Source: Sacculina carcini
Lineage: Eukaryota; Arthropoda; Thecostraca; Sacculinidae
NCBI GenBank assembly: GCA_916048095.2
Contig: OU696585.1
Span: 7,620,466-7,684,465 of the forward strand
Length of the DNA: 64,000 bases
Reading direction: 5' to 3'
Shown: piece by piece, positions 22,324-31,894 of the stretch
Layout of the letters: each line of letters opens with the position of its first letter
Position numbering within the stretch: the first letter of the stretch is position 1
Notes under the pieces: model-generated
Seen by the model: only the letters and a program-made list of their open reading frames with translations
Told to the model about the DNA's origin: nothing
Database searches by the model: none
Position numbers and translations under genes: made by a program

Positions 22324-23810
22324 CACAGCTGCTTAAAGTGAAGTGTCAGGTACGACGTTTCTTCTTGGAATGAAACCAATTCACCGTTACTTTGTCTTAT
22401 ATTTATACCAATGTCGGAAATATGCTCGTCTTCCAACGGTACATACTGAATAGGACTGAACGTACGATGAATGTTTAACGTTTGCTGCTCCGTTGAATAC
22501 GGACTGATGATTCGTAGAACGGGCGCCATACTGTCACCAATGAGTTGTGCTTGCACCTTGTCCATGTAGACGTACATTAGCGCAGGATTCAACCGATTAA
22601 TGTCCATCAAATACAAGGACTGCGTGTTTGCATCAATTGACGGCGTACCGTTGTCGGGCACTTGAACGTAGCCCAATGCATGGGCCAGTCGACTGTTGAC
22701 TATGACAACAACATTGGCACTTGTCACGTGTCCACTGGGTAAAAGCGTAAACACTGTCTGCTTGCAAACTTGATTAATTGTCTCCAGCAAGGTTGTGTTG
22801 GTGTTGTAGTGGCCTGTGGGTATCAGGTGGGGGCTGCCGTTTAGCCACAAATAGTTTACCGTCTTGTCAATATTGAGCCAATTACGACCAAATGTGATGT
22901 CTGCCAAACCTACCGACCACGAACGATCCAGACCAAGAGTTTGGGGTAGGTGGATACGAAAACTGGCAGCTGAATTTTGAGGGTACATTTCGCGACAGCT
23001 ACTGCTGTCCAGTGTTACATAGAAATCCTTTTGATCCATTCGCTGAAAGTGTAGAGTCAATATCAGTCCCGGGCCGGCGGTGAACGGGAATTTGTTGTCT
23101 GATTCGTCGAGAATGTTGATGTTGACAGTGTTGACGGTTGACTGTGACAGCGGCAGATAATACAGATGGTTAAATACAATTTCTTGTGTCGGGGTACGCT
23201 TGCTCACTTGCATGTGTCTCAATTGTGGTTGTAAATGGTCATTGTGTATTTGTGCCTGGACCAAATCGGAACGGATTTTCAAGTGTTTTTCAAACACGTT
23301 GCTTAGGCGAAAATATATACTCAACTCACTTTGTTTTGCCGTCGAGTTGAATATTGTAAGGGACTCTGTGTGTCGTACATAGTCGGACGCATAGTGTACG
23401 ACCATCATCCGGGCAAGATTCCGGCTAATTGTCAACACTGTGTTTTCCAAGTTTAGCCGTAAATGGTTGTCGGGCAATACACTCGTCTTTATTTTGTCGC
23501 TGGACAGTGTTTCTTGCAATACTCTGACCAGTTGTGATAAAGTATAGGTGCCGGGTTTGATAATGTCTACCCTCGTGAATTTACCGTCTATAAAGTCATC
23601 GTGGTTTGCCGATTCCGAAATGATAATGTCGTTGTCGATTGTCAGCCAATTGGTGGGGAGAATTATAGAGTGCAAAGCGACACGCCATTGAGTGTTGTCG
23701 AGATGAATCGGACGGGCCAGATTCACGGTAAAATTGGCTGTTGTGTTGTTTGGGAACGTTGATGTGCTGGCGACACTGGGGAGCGTGACATAAAACCCGT
23801 CCGACTCCAT
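22323..23810 (-). CDS. Penton-like minor capsid protein with internal duplication
   Basis: About 495 residues from the likely start MESDGFYVTL (an upstream ATG at 23843 adds 11 residues). It consists of two related halves. Half 1 starts DGFYVTLPSVASTSTFPNNT with WRVALHSIILPTNWLTID. Half 2, from about residue 272 of the longer form, starts KDFYVTLDSSSCREMYPQNS with WSVGLADITFGRNWLNID. Each half ends in a Y-x-P-L ... T-L-H-F pattern. The F-Y-V-T-L / P-x-N / N-W-L signature is common in Polinton virion genes and I take it as the penton or minor capsid protein. No breaks. Confidence 0.7.
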   Translation of the reverse strand: MESDGFYVTLPSVASTSTFPNNTTANFTVNLARPIHLDNTQWRVALHSIILPTNWLTIDNDIIISESANHDDFIDGKFTRVDIIKPGTYTLSQLVRVLQETLSSDKIKTSVLPDNHLRLNLENTVLTISRNLARMMVVHYASDYVRHTESLTIFNSTAKQSELSIYFRLSNVFEKHLKIRSDLVQAQIHNDHLQPQLRHMQVSKRTPTQEIVFNHLYYLPLSQSTVNTVNINILDESDNKFPFTAGPGLILTLHFQRMDQKDFYVTLDSSSCREMYPQNSAASFRIHLPQTLGLDRSWSVGLADITFGRNWLNIDKTVNYLWLNGSPHLIPTGHYNTNTTLLETINQVCKQTVFTLLPSGHVTSANVVVIVNSRLAHALGYVQVPDNGTPSIDANTQSLYLMDINRLNPALMYVYMDKVQAQLIGDSMAPVLRIISPYSTEQQTLNIHRTFSPIQYVPLEDEHISDIGINIRQSNGELVSFQEETSYLTLHFKQL

Positions 23811-23893
23811 TGCTGTCTGTGAGCAAACTATAATCGTATGCATTGTGCTCGCTGTTTTTAAACCAAAAATAATTATTAATTAATTGTTAATTG

Positions 23894-24285
23894 TTAATAA
23901 TCGTCATTTTCCTCATCATCTTCAAAGTGTGTTGAAGCGTCTGATTCAAACAAATCAGGAGACGTTGGTATCGGGGGCAGAGTCGTCGGTTGATGTCTAT
24001 ATGGCACCACACGACAAATTCGTCGTTGTCGTCGTCGTCGACGTGGCCAAAGTGCTGGCGGCCAAGACGGTGGGGGCGATGGTGTTGGTGGTGAAAGTGT
24101 TGGTAATGGCTGTGGCTGTGACGGTGACGGCGGTGGCGCCGGTGGCGGTGGCATTGATGTCGGTTGCCACCACCAGTGACATATTTCAGGTGTCGCACTA
24201 CCACTAGATATTCGTGTGACAATTTAAAGGTCCATGCCCTGACGATCCATGACAACGATTGACGACCGAGTGCATGGATACTGCC
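23894..24285 (-). pseudogene. Broken paralog of the proline-rich WWWQ protein
   Basis: It carries PEICHWWWQPTSMPPPP, a proline-rich middle and an acidic C terminus (DLFESDASTHFEDDEENDDY). This parallels the intact neighbour at 24473-25039 (PEVLAWWWQLAPAPP ... EDIFESEY). Upstream, an in-frame TAA falls where the neighbour has a tyrosine codon (MDL-stop against MDLY). The N-terminal part (QSLSWIVRAW, neighbour QSLSRIASAH) has slipped into another frame. It is therefore a decayed tandem duplicate. The downstream part alone, from ATG at 24154, could still make an 86-residue protein. Confidence 0.65.
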
Positions 24286-24472
24286 TTTTATAGTTTATCG
24301 AAAGTGTTTCTCATTGAAAACGTAATTCTTCAACGACACAAATGAATCGAAAACGACTGAAACACTTGTCAGAAATGTTGGTATGTATTAGTACACAAAC
24401 AAATGAACAAGAAAACAAACAAACAAACAAAAACAAGCATTAGTTAATATTAATAGCACAACAAAACTCACA

Positions 24473-25039
24473 TCAATACTCACTCTCAAAAATATCCTCT
24501 AGTTCGTGCTGTGTAATTTCTGGCGCCGGTGGAATTGTGATTTTAAAGTTTACATCATCCATAAAATCTGGATGATGTAGCGGCGATGTTGTTGGCGGCG
24601 TAGATGTTGACGGTTGTGGCGTTGATGGTGGCGACGGCGATGATGGTGGTGGCGGCGTAGATGGTGACGGTTGTGGCGTTGATGGTGGCGACGGCGATGA
24701 TGGTGGTGGCGGCGTAGATGGTGACGGCGGTGGTGGCGACGGCGATGATGGTGGTGGCATTGATGATGGTGACGGCGGTGGTGGCGACGGTGTTGGTGAC
24801 GGCGTCGGCGACGGTGTTGGTGGCGTCAGTAACGGTTGTGGCGACGGAGGCGCTGGTGCCAGTTGCCACCACCATGCAAGCACCTCTGGCCCTGTGTGGG
24901 CCGCAATACGCACAGTCACGTAAAGATCCATGAGGCAAGACAAGTGAGCACTGGCAATCCGTGACAACGACTGATGTTCATCGACAACTTGTTCATCCAA
25001 TTCATCGATTGTATGCGCGGCTGTATGCTGACAAATCAT
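24473..25039 (-). CDS. Proline-rich Polinton protein (WWWQ motif), function unknown
   Basis: The 188-residue protein has a folded-looking N terminus (MICQHTAAHTIDELDEQVVD ... LSCLMDLYVTVRIAAHTGPE), a WWWQ motif at about residues 76-79, ~75 residues of Pro/Ser repeats (PPPPSSPSPPS) and an acidic tail ending EDIFESEY. The middle is a 60-63-bp DNA minisatellite, so length is likely variable. No known family. Such proline-rich segments often bind SH3 or WW domains; a host-interaction or scaffold role is only a guess. Confidence 0.65.
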   Translation of the reverse strand: MICQHTAAHTIDELDEQVVDEHQSLSRIASAHLSCLMDLYVTVRIAAHTGPEVLAWWWQLAPAPPSPQPLLTPPTPSPTPSPTPSPPPPSPSSMPPPSSPSPPPPSPSTPPPPSSPSPPSTPQPSPSTPPPPSSPSPPSTPQPSTSTPPTTSPLHHPDFMDDVNFKITIPPAPEITQHELEDIFESEY

Positions 25040-25166
25040 GCATTGTACATTGTGTCTTTGTCTTTGTCAGTCGCTGACTCAGCACCGAGAAGCAAAACAC
25101 ATGTCGAGCATGCTGACATTGCATCAACGCCGATACCATAATGTCAACAATATTGTGATAGAGCAT

Positions 25167-25982
25167 CTACGTAGCAACACGCCCCAGCTCTTGCTGATAA
25201 TATGATCCGGCTATTGTCTTTCCGCTCGTGTCTTGCAGCTTGTACATTGGTACAGGTCGACGGGTACATATCGCCGATATGATAAACACCTCGCTGGAAA
25301 ATGTCTGCGTATAGCCTTTCTCAAATATTGTTTTCGGTAGAGCGAGACGCACTTTATCGCCGACGCGTAATTTCGGCGTCTGTTTACGTGGTTTTCTCAC
25401 ATCAACCAAGTGCTGCGTCGCCATTTTCACGTGACTTGGCGCCATCCCGACGGATCGGTGATGAGTGTTGTTGTATTGCTCCAAAAGCCACGGAAGCATT
25501 TTCACATATCGTTTTGTATTGTTTTCGGTCATGTATTTGTATATGAGCGAGAGAAATGTTCTGAAAAATCGCTTGACTCTCCATGCTTTTCGAATAATTG
25601 TGGTTGTCGTATAATGATGAATATTGTATTCTTTCATTACACGCTTGAATTCGTGTCCGGTGAATTCTCGTCCCTTGTCGCTCATTATCTGCATCGGTAT
25701 ACAATTGTCCTTGAGAATAGAGTCCATTGCCTTGGCCACTGCCGGTCCGTTCTTGCTGCGTAATGTGCGCACATGTGCTTGCCTACTGAATACATCTACA
25801 GCGGCCAACAGGTACTTTACCTGTGTATTGTGACCTCGCAAACGACAGACATCGCACAAATCCACTTGCCATGTATCGTTCAAACCCGAGCTGGTGTACG
25901 GATTACGTGCAAATCGTTTACGCACTTGTCTATGCAATTCACGAGTGGTCTGCGACCACTTCAACGTGGATACTTGAGCCAT
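25167..25982 (-). CDS. Polinton integrase (retrovirus-like) with altered catalytic residue
   Basis: The 271-residue frame has the rve integrase core: WQVDLCDVCRL with D41, and MQIMSDKGREFTGHEFK with D102. The third acidic residue should lie 35 residues after D102; there the protein has K137 (codon AAG at 25572-25574, context RKAWRVKRFFRTF). The C-terminal SH3-like domain has LRVGDKVRLALPKTIFEKGY and the typical Polinton end IAGSYYQQEL. It would insert the linear element DNA into the chromosome. A one-base change (GAG to AAG) would explain the loss, so catalysis is expected to be dead while folding may be intact. It overlaps the next upstream gene by 22 bp. Confidence 0.85.
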   Translation of the reverse strand: MAQVSTLKWSQTTRELHRQVRKRFARNPYTSSGLNDTWQVDLCDVCRLRGHNTQVKYLLAAVDVFSRQAHVRTLRSKNGPAVAKAMDSILKDNCIPMQIMSDKGREFTGHEFKRVMKEYNIHHYTTTTIIRKAWRVKRFFRTFLSLIYKYMTENNTKRYVKMLPWLLEQYNNTHHRSVGMAPSHVKMATQHLVDVRKPRKQTPKLRVGDKVRLALPKTIFEKGYTQTFSSEVFIISAICTRRPVPMYKLQDTSGKTIAGSYYQQELGRVAT

Positions 25983-26542
25983 TTTCGTTTCGTGGACAGT
26001 ATCTCACGATCGCTACGGTCTTCCTCCTCCACCGCCTGACGACGTTTGTGTGTTGCTTGAACAGTATGTAAATTTGGTGCTGCTTCGCGCGGCAAGTTTA
26101 GCGATTCCACCAACGGTTTTATTTGTGCCCACCCCACGGGTTGTGTTACACCTTTCCGTTGACGCACAATATAATTTATCAAATCAACAATATTACTATA
26201 CGGAATTGGGTTTCGGTCAAGATGGAGCGTCCCCGTTTTGTTATCCCATTCGAGCACTGTAGCCAACCGATCGAGAACGTACCGTGCCTGACGTTTATAT
26301 GTGAGTGGAACCAGATCTAGCCATTTATCCTTGTTTTCGATTCGTTCTACCGATGGTGGAGCTGTAGCAGTCTCTCGTTTCGGATGCCATGCATCAACAA
26401 ACTGAATTCGTTTGGTTTCGTCACTGGCCGTTGGGTTGAAGAGTATTTGTTCCCGCTCCGGTATGGGAGTAGGTGCGATCCGATTCTGCATCTCCATATA
26501 CGTCGCTTGCGATATGAGAACCATTCGTTGGAAGGCGCTCAT
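25961..26542 (-). CDS. Conserved Polinton protein, 193 residues, function unknown
   Basis: The central motif TLHLDRNPIPYSNIVDLINY preceded by YKRQARYVLDRLATVLEWD is a pattern I associate with a gene recurrent in Polintons next to the integrase. The C terminus is charged and basic (HKRRQAVEEEDRSDREILS). Biochemical role unknown. The start codon overlaps the stop of the upstream 114-residue gene as TAATG, suggesting coupled translation. Confidence 0.65.
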   Translation of the reverse strand: MSAFQRMVLISQATYMEMQNRIAPTPIPEREQILFNPTASDETKRIQFVDAWHPKRETATAPPSVERIENKDKWLDLVPLTYKRQARYVLDRLATVLEWDNKTGTLHLDRNPIPYSNIVDLINYIVRQRKGVTQPVGWAQIKPLVESLNLPREAAPNLHTVQATHKRRQAVEEEDRSDREILSTKRKWLKYPR

Positions 26543-26886
26543 TATTTTGCAGACAGTATACAGCTTATAACCGATGCAACCACGGGTATAAGGGCGGAGA
26601 GAAATTTTCCGCTTTGCACCAGCACTCGTTGTTTTTTCTTCAGTGACGGGCGTTTGTCACCCAATTTACGCAGTATGTTCTTGTATTTGGATAGACGACG
26701 TTTTTGTTTCTTTTCCAAAGGAACACGGTCTTGTAGCACGTTGTTGCAAATTTCACAAATCGCCCGTATCAGAGCAGGGTCGTACGTGTTGAGAACGGCT
26801 TTTTGTTGACGATGCGTGAGACGTGGAAGAGCTTCGATGGTGGACCAACGACGTTTCAACGCCAAAGACATTTTGGCAAATGACAC
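26542..26886 (-). CDS. Small conserved Polinton protein with basic core and hydrophobic C terminus
   Basis: 114 residues. It has a helical N terminus (LTHRQQKAVLNTYDPALIRA), a CEICNNVL segment, a very basic core (LEKKQKRRLSKYKNILRKLG) and a hydrophobic end (FLSALIPVVASVISCIL) that could be a membrane segment. Proteins of this layout recur beside the ATPase in invertebrate Polintons as I recall them; the function is unknown to me. Confidence 0.65.
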   Translation of the reverse strand: MSFAKMSLALKRRWSTIEALPRLTHRQQKAVLNTYDPALIRAICEICNNVLQDRVPLEKKQKRRLSKYKNILRKLGDKRPSLKKKQRVLVQSGKFLSALIPVVASVISCILSAK

Positions 26887-26905
26887 TGGTCGGCAAAGTG
26901 TTCGG

Positions 26906-27571
26906 CTATTTATACCTTAGTGCCGCCAAGTACACGATAATTGGTTCTTCCAGCACATTGCTGCGCACACGTAATCTGTTGTCGGTTTGTTGTCGCAAAT
27001 CCACCAGCAAATGTCCATATGAACGCTGCATTACATCGTGTTACACATCCATGATAAACTTGCTGTTTTCCGGCATGTACTGTTGAGCAAATGCACGTAG
27101 CGGAGTTTTATCGCGAAAGTTGCGAAAAAACACGTAATAATTTGTATTCAAACTGATTGTACGATAATTGGGAGATTTCAAAAACGTGTTTTGAGTGACA
27201 AACACTACACTCATATTGTCGTGACGGGATATTTTGGTAAACATGTCGCGTACCAACGACCCTTCGACCGCCTCCAGCATATCGTCAATTATCACCATGC
27301 ACCCGTTTCTGCGTTTATGTTTACCGGCCAACTGTTGTATTTCCTCGTGCGTAGGTAGACCGTGTCGCATTTCGTTGACCAAATGACTACCAATATGATC
27401 GGGTGCCACGTTTCCATGGCAGTACAATACATGATCTGGTCGAGTGGTGAGCACTTGATCAGACCGAGTCAGCATGTCGGCTATAAACCGACTCTTGCCG
27501 GATCCCGAAGGACCCGATAATATCATTGTGAAGGGTGTGACCAGTCTGGCGTCGTGTGTTTCCATGGCCAC
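26906..27571 (-). pseudogene. Genome-packaging ATPase (FtsK/HerA-A32 type) with one premature stop
   Basis: Walker A GPSGSGKS at residues 20-27, Walker B MVIIDDM at 92-98 and a VTQN sensor at 125-128 identify the A32-like ATPase that pumps DNA into capsids. The frame stops at TAA 27041-27043 after 176 residues. The same frame then continues open to a TAG at 26906-26908, and this tail has the look of the family's normal C terminus (SYGHLLVDLR, then RLRV). So one stop has removed about 45 residues. The ATP-binding core is complete in the truncated product, and some activity cannot be excluded. Confidence 0.8.
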
Positions 27572-27585
27572 CGAGTATGACTCAC

Positions 27586-27618
27586 TGATGATTCAACAGA
27601 GTTTTACGTGTATTTATA
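27586..27618 (-). promoter_or_regulatory. TATA and initiator of the packaging ATPase gene
   Basis: Minus strand: TATAAATA (27611-27618) followed, with the initiator A 32 nt from the first T, by TCAGTG around 27586. The ATPase start codon is 15 nt downstream. Spacing is identical to that at the polymerase gene. Confidence 0.5.
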
Positions 27619-27817
27619 GAAGCAAAGCTAGTACGGTGAGAAGCACCAACGATATGATGTTGACATGTATACAGACACACGTTTATACATCATTTTATAT
27701 TTATACACAAATCATGGGCAAAAACAAAATATTTGTTAGTGTGTTTGTGTGTGCATGTACCCGTGAGGAAAGGTGCTGTAGTCGGGAAGGACCCCCCTCT
27801 TGCTGGCAACTATCCTA

Positions 27818-30800
27818 TTAATCTTCTCCCCCCCTTACAGTTACAATGTGAAAATCTATCGTTTTCTTGAACGTCTGAATGGGTACTTTAATCTGGGTGT
27901 CCGGGGTTGTCAAGAGGGACTTGAAACTTTCTGCAGTGATTAGTTGGTTAGTGGCGTATGACTGTGTTATTCCGCGCATTTTGATAACGGTGCATGTCTC
28001 GTTAGCAGAGTTAGTCACAGTGAAGGCGTAGTTTTTGGGAGACAAGCAGATTACAGAATTAATAAAGCTCTCCGGACCAAATGCAGTTAGTTCGTCCGTC
28101 ATTTCACCCAGAAAGCGACCAGTGTTAATTTGCGGAAGCGTAGGCGCAGAAAGGCAAATTATGCTGTCGGTGTCACAATAAATTAGTTGGTTAGACTGAA
28201 GCTTTTCCATGAATGAATACAGATAGAGACGGGCTTGAGCAGTAACAAAAGAGGCAAGAATAATGTTTGTTTTAAGCGGTCCAGTGACTGTCTCGTCTGT
28301 CTTGTGTTTGTGTGTTATGCGCATGACAGCGTCCTCTTCTTCGTCAATGTCACCATCCTCCGAAGCGTCGGCCGACAGGAAAGGAATGAGATCACAGGCC
28401 GTGACGTCCAGAGCTGGATCATCCATCAACTCAAAGAAACGCTGCCGTGAAGTGACGAGTTCGGTCTGGTCGAGGTTGCAGCGCTGAGCCAACTTGCCCC
28501 ACTGGCTGTTGAGGCACAGCTTGGCCACAGCTCTCAGGCCTGGGTTCTTGGCAACAGTCGGAAGGGTAATCTGCTCACGCTGTTCAATGTCACGTCGATA
28601 CGTTTCACGCTCGGCGTCACATTGAACGTGAGCAGGATATCCCTCCGCAGCCACCTTCAACGCATAAAAATCGTTGATGTAGCCGGCAAACAACCCTCCA
28701 CGGCCGTCATTGAACCGAGTGGTGGCTGGAAAGTGCCAAAATTCGAAAATTTCCAGCAGACGATAGCCCATGCTCAAAGCTTTTGCTACTTCCAACGACA
28801 CCCAACTGGAAGTGAAACTGCGCTGCTCATCATCGTGCTCGCACACTATCCGACCGGTACAGAAGTCTTTGCCGTCGCCAACGTGCTGCTCGGAACAGCT
28901 CCTGCACAACGAAAAAACGAGGCGCTCGTTCATTCGGGCCGGAAGGACTGGGAGGTGAATATTGCGAGGAGGTAGGATCCTACAGTGAACAATGCCAAAG
29001 TACTTGTGGAAATCGGAAACGGAAGGACGAAACAAAAACTCGGGATGACCAACTGGAAACTTGCCATACTTTAGAATATAGGGATAGAGGGAGCAAACGT
29101 CTACATAGTGAATTTTTTCGGTTTCAGAGCATTCTACAAAGTGACGAAACACCTCGGTTCTTCCGCCGTACAGTGCGTCGCGAACATTCATTGGCTCGAC
29201 TGGACGCACAGATTCGGTGAAACGACGTTTGATTTCGTCGTGCCTAATCATGGCGTCGTACTCGCATTCCCAGATGGAAATTACTTCTGTATCCGACCGG
29301 GAGGCCAGTTGTTCAAGGCGTTGTAGTGTGCGATCGTAGAGCTGCTTTGGTGTCCGACATCCGGTGTTCATCACCGAGCGGCAGTTTTTGCTGACGCTCT
29401 TATTGCTACACTCACCAGAGTGCCCGTGTCCATGGAAATAACACCCGAGAAACTCGAAAAGCAGGTGATGGTCTCCCGCTTTGACGTAGCCGTCCACTTT
29501 GTACGGTCCAATACACACTTCACCAGAGTTCAGTGCGTGCTGGATATTGATACCGCGAGACGACGCCTCCAGCTCCAGCCACTGAATCGATTTCTTTGAG
29601 TAGTTACCCGTTGGACGGTAGTGCAGCTGACTCGGAACCAAAGCCACAGTGTTTTTGCGCAAATAGTTTGACCGCCAGACAGTGTGGCACGCAGATGGTA
29701 ATGTGACACACTGGAACGGGTCTGTTTTCGTGACACCGATGAACTGGTCACGGAAACGCATGGCGCCGAGACGAAGTACATTGACATCGTCTCGACAATA
29801 TGCACCCATTTCACGGCGGAAATCATATGTCTTGCCAACTTGACTGGCATGCCAGGTCAGAAACTCGGCACGCTGGTCGACCGACATACGATCCGCATCA
29901 AACATGTCGACTGTCGGGAACGGTCCAACATAGGATTGGTGATCAGGGGTGTTCATCGTGTGAGGAAAGAAGCCTTTGCGGACGGAAATATTGAATGTTT
30001 TGGAAAATTTAGCGAGAGGCATAGGCAGGAAACTGAACGAATCAAGGAAATGAAGTTTGGAGTTGGGAAATTTGATGGAGAGGATTTTTCGACCGTTCAT
30101 TATGAGATCTGGCAACATTCCCTGACTCAACGCATATTCCACGACCAAGTTGTTGTCATAGCCTTGTGCATAATGCGCTATGACTTTTGCTTGATCGTGG
30201 GAAAACAACCATCGACCAAATTCCTGCAGCGTATTCGGTCCGGAGAATACAAACTCATGCTGGTTAGTGCCGCAAACTGAGCAAGGATCGGAGATATTCT
30301 CGAAGCAAGCAGAACAGCAAATCTGACACACGCAATAGTTGGGAACATGACGGTTAGTTTCAGGGATATTCATGCACTCGAAATCATAAAAAATATACAA
30401 TTGCTTCTGATTAATTGCAGCAGGTTTAAGCGGTTGCAGAAAGCATCGGTGTGGGATGGTGGAAACATCCTGCTTCGCGACCCGCTCCGTACAAAATGGA
30501 CACAAGTATGTCCCACACACATGATGTTTCTTACTATCAGATTTGTACGTGACGTCACCACAAGTACGACATCCACGGCGCACACAACAACGAACATTCT
30601 TGTGGGCCGCGAAACAAGAGGCTGACATGAAATTCAAATTACAATCGGGACAGTGGACCAGAGCACCTTCCCTCACGCATTTTGTGGGTGATCCGCAGTC
30701 GTGGCAGCCCCCGGCACAGGTGTGTTCGTTTTTGTGTATGTACGGTGTTTGACAGTGGTGGCAAAAGTAGTCTGTGGAAAGGAATGCAGTGATAGAGGTG

Positions 30801-31766
30801 ATTACGTCAAAATGTTCGTGCGTGTGATACAGGTACAGGTGTGTGTTTCCCGTGCCGGAGGTGTGTACGTGTTTGTGCATGTGTTCTGACGAGTAAATGT
30901 GTACTGTGTAGTCGTGCAGGTGTTGTGTGAAAATGTCCACTTCCCTTGTCCCCATCCGTGCCATCCAGTCCAGTTGCGATGCCATGCACAGTCGTTTCGC
31001 CTCCTCCTCAAACGAATTTGTTCTTTCCTCCAACCTCTTCATGCCTTGGCGGTGTCGTGCACTTTTGTCTGTGTTGTTGTGTATGTATATGGCGGCTGCC
31101 AGAGCTCTTGGGAGACAGTGAGTCCCGGCAATCCGAAAGAAACATTTCTTGTTGGTAAACCAGGACTTCACGTCCCCCTTGAGCTTTAGCCTAGCAGCGC
31201 CGTGAATGTCGATATCCATGGTTGATTGTTGTTTGATGTGTGTGACTGTGAGGTGTAATGTGGAGTTGTTGCTGATGAACGACGCGTTTGACTGTGTGAT
31301 GGATTCGAGCCTTGAAACAAACAAACAAAATCATATTTAATTTGATTATTTAATCTCGTAAATAAAACCTAGTAAATAAAACTAAATAATAATACAAAAA
31401 CGCTTACCTTTTTGACAAAAGTGACGCGTCGAAATCTCTGACGCGCCGAGGCACCAGGTATGCGTCCTGCTTGTAGTCGGCGTTGCGCAGAGTAATGCCC
31501 ACATAGTCGTCAGGGTCCACTCCTTGGAGCACCTGACCCACCACAGCGTCGATGGTCGCCTCAATTGAAGCAATTGCTCCAATGACGTTGTCGGGCTCCG
31601 TAAAGCTCATCTCCAGGTGGTACGATTTTCCTTGAGCTCTGAATCGCCGAACGTACCTTGAGCTCACATCTTGCAAAACACATCGAATATTGCTCACCTC
31701 GGCAGTGTCTCCACGCTTCATTGGCGAACCGTCGTCCTCATCACTCAACCGATGCTTTGAAGCCAT
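27818..31766 (-). CDS. polB: Protein-primed DNA polymerase B, two exons, with OTU-like N-terminal region
   Basis: Exon 1 (31766-31408, from MASKHRL; the frame is open from 31847) joins exon 2 (31310-27818), giving about 1,280 residues. In exon 2 (numbered from the ATG at 31324): an OTU-protease-like pair, GTHCLPRAL (C70) and HFDVI (H171); a Cys/His-rich region 188-293; exonuclease motifs YDFEC (314-317), AHYAQGYDN (~384-391) and YCRDDV (509-514); a nuclease-like insert with KVDGY (609-613), FEFLGCYFHG (623-632) and IWECEYD (684-690); polymerase motif A DVCSLYPY (742-749), motif B KLCLNSQWGK (935-944) and motif C YCDTDS (1049-1054). It replicates the linear element by protein priming. No stops. 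TATA and initiator lie just upstream. Confidence 0.92.
31311..31407 (-). other. 97-nt spliceosomal intron in polB
   Basis: Donor AAAAG|GTAAGC and acceptor TTTGTTTGTTTCAAG| join codon phase 2 (AG|G, Arg) without a frame break. The junction connects exon 1 sequence RDFDASLLSK with LESITQSNASF, a continuous pattern expected for the polymerase N terminus. Without splicing, exon 1 stops at TAA within the donor. Confidence 0.8.
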
Positions 31767-31861
31767 CTCTCTCCGAAACAATATGGCAGCAAATATAACA
31801 AACACGAAAAAACACTGGAGCACTAAAGACCGACCCGCACCCGACAAACGATGAAACTAAA

Positions 31862-31894
31862 TGATAGATGCGCACTGACTCGACAATTTATATA
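31862..31894 (-). promoter_or_regulatory. TATA and initiator of polB
   Basis: Minus strand: TATATAAA (31887-31894) is followed by TCATTT with the initiator A at 31862, 32 nt from the first T. Transcription would start just upstream of the first ATG. Confidence 0.5.

Noticed and set aside
23884-24207. Val/Ala-rich plus-strand protein opposite the proline-rich genes
   Set aside because: Antisense of a GGTGGC-type minisatellite.
20530-27043. Reassigned or readthrough TAA codons in the Polinton
   Set aside because: TAA is the ordinary terminator of the polymerase gene and other genes have no internal TAA; point inactivation or sequencing error is simpler.
28235-31189. Several plus-strand frames opposite polB
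   Set aside because: They are antisense shadows of the polymerase frame and carry no family motifs.
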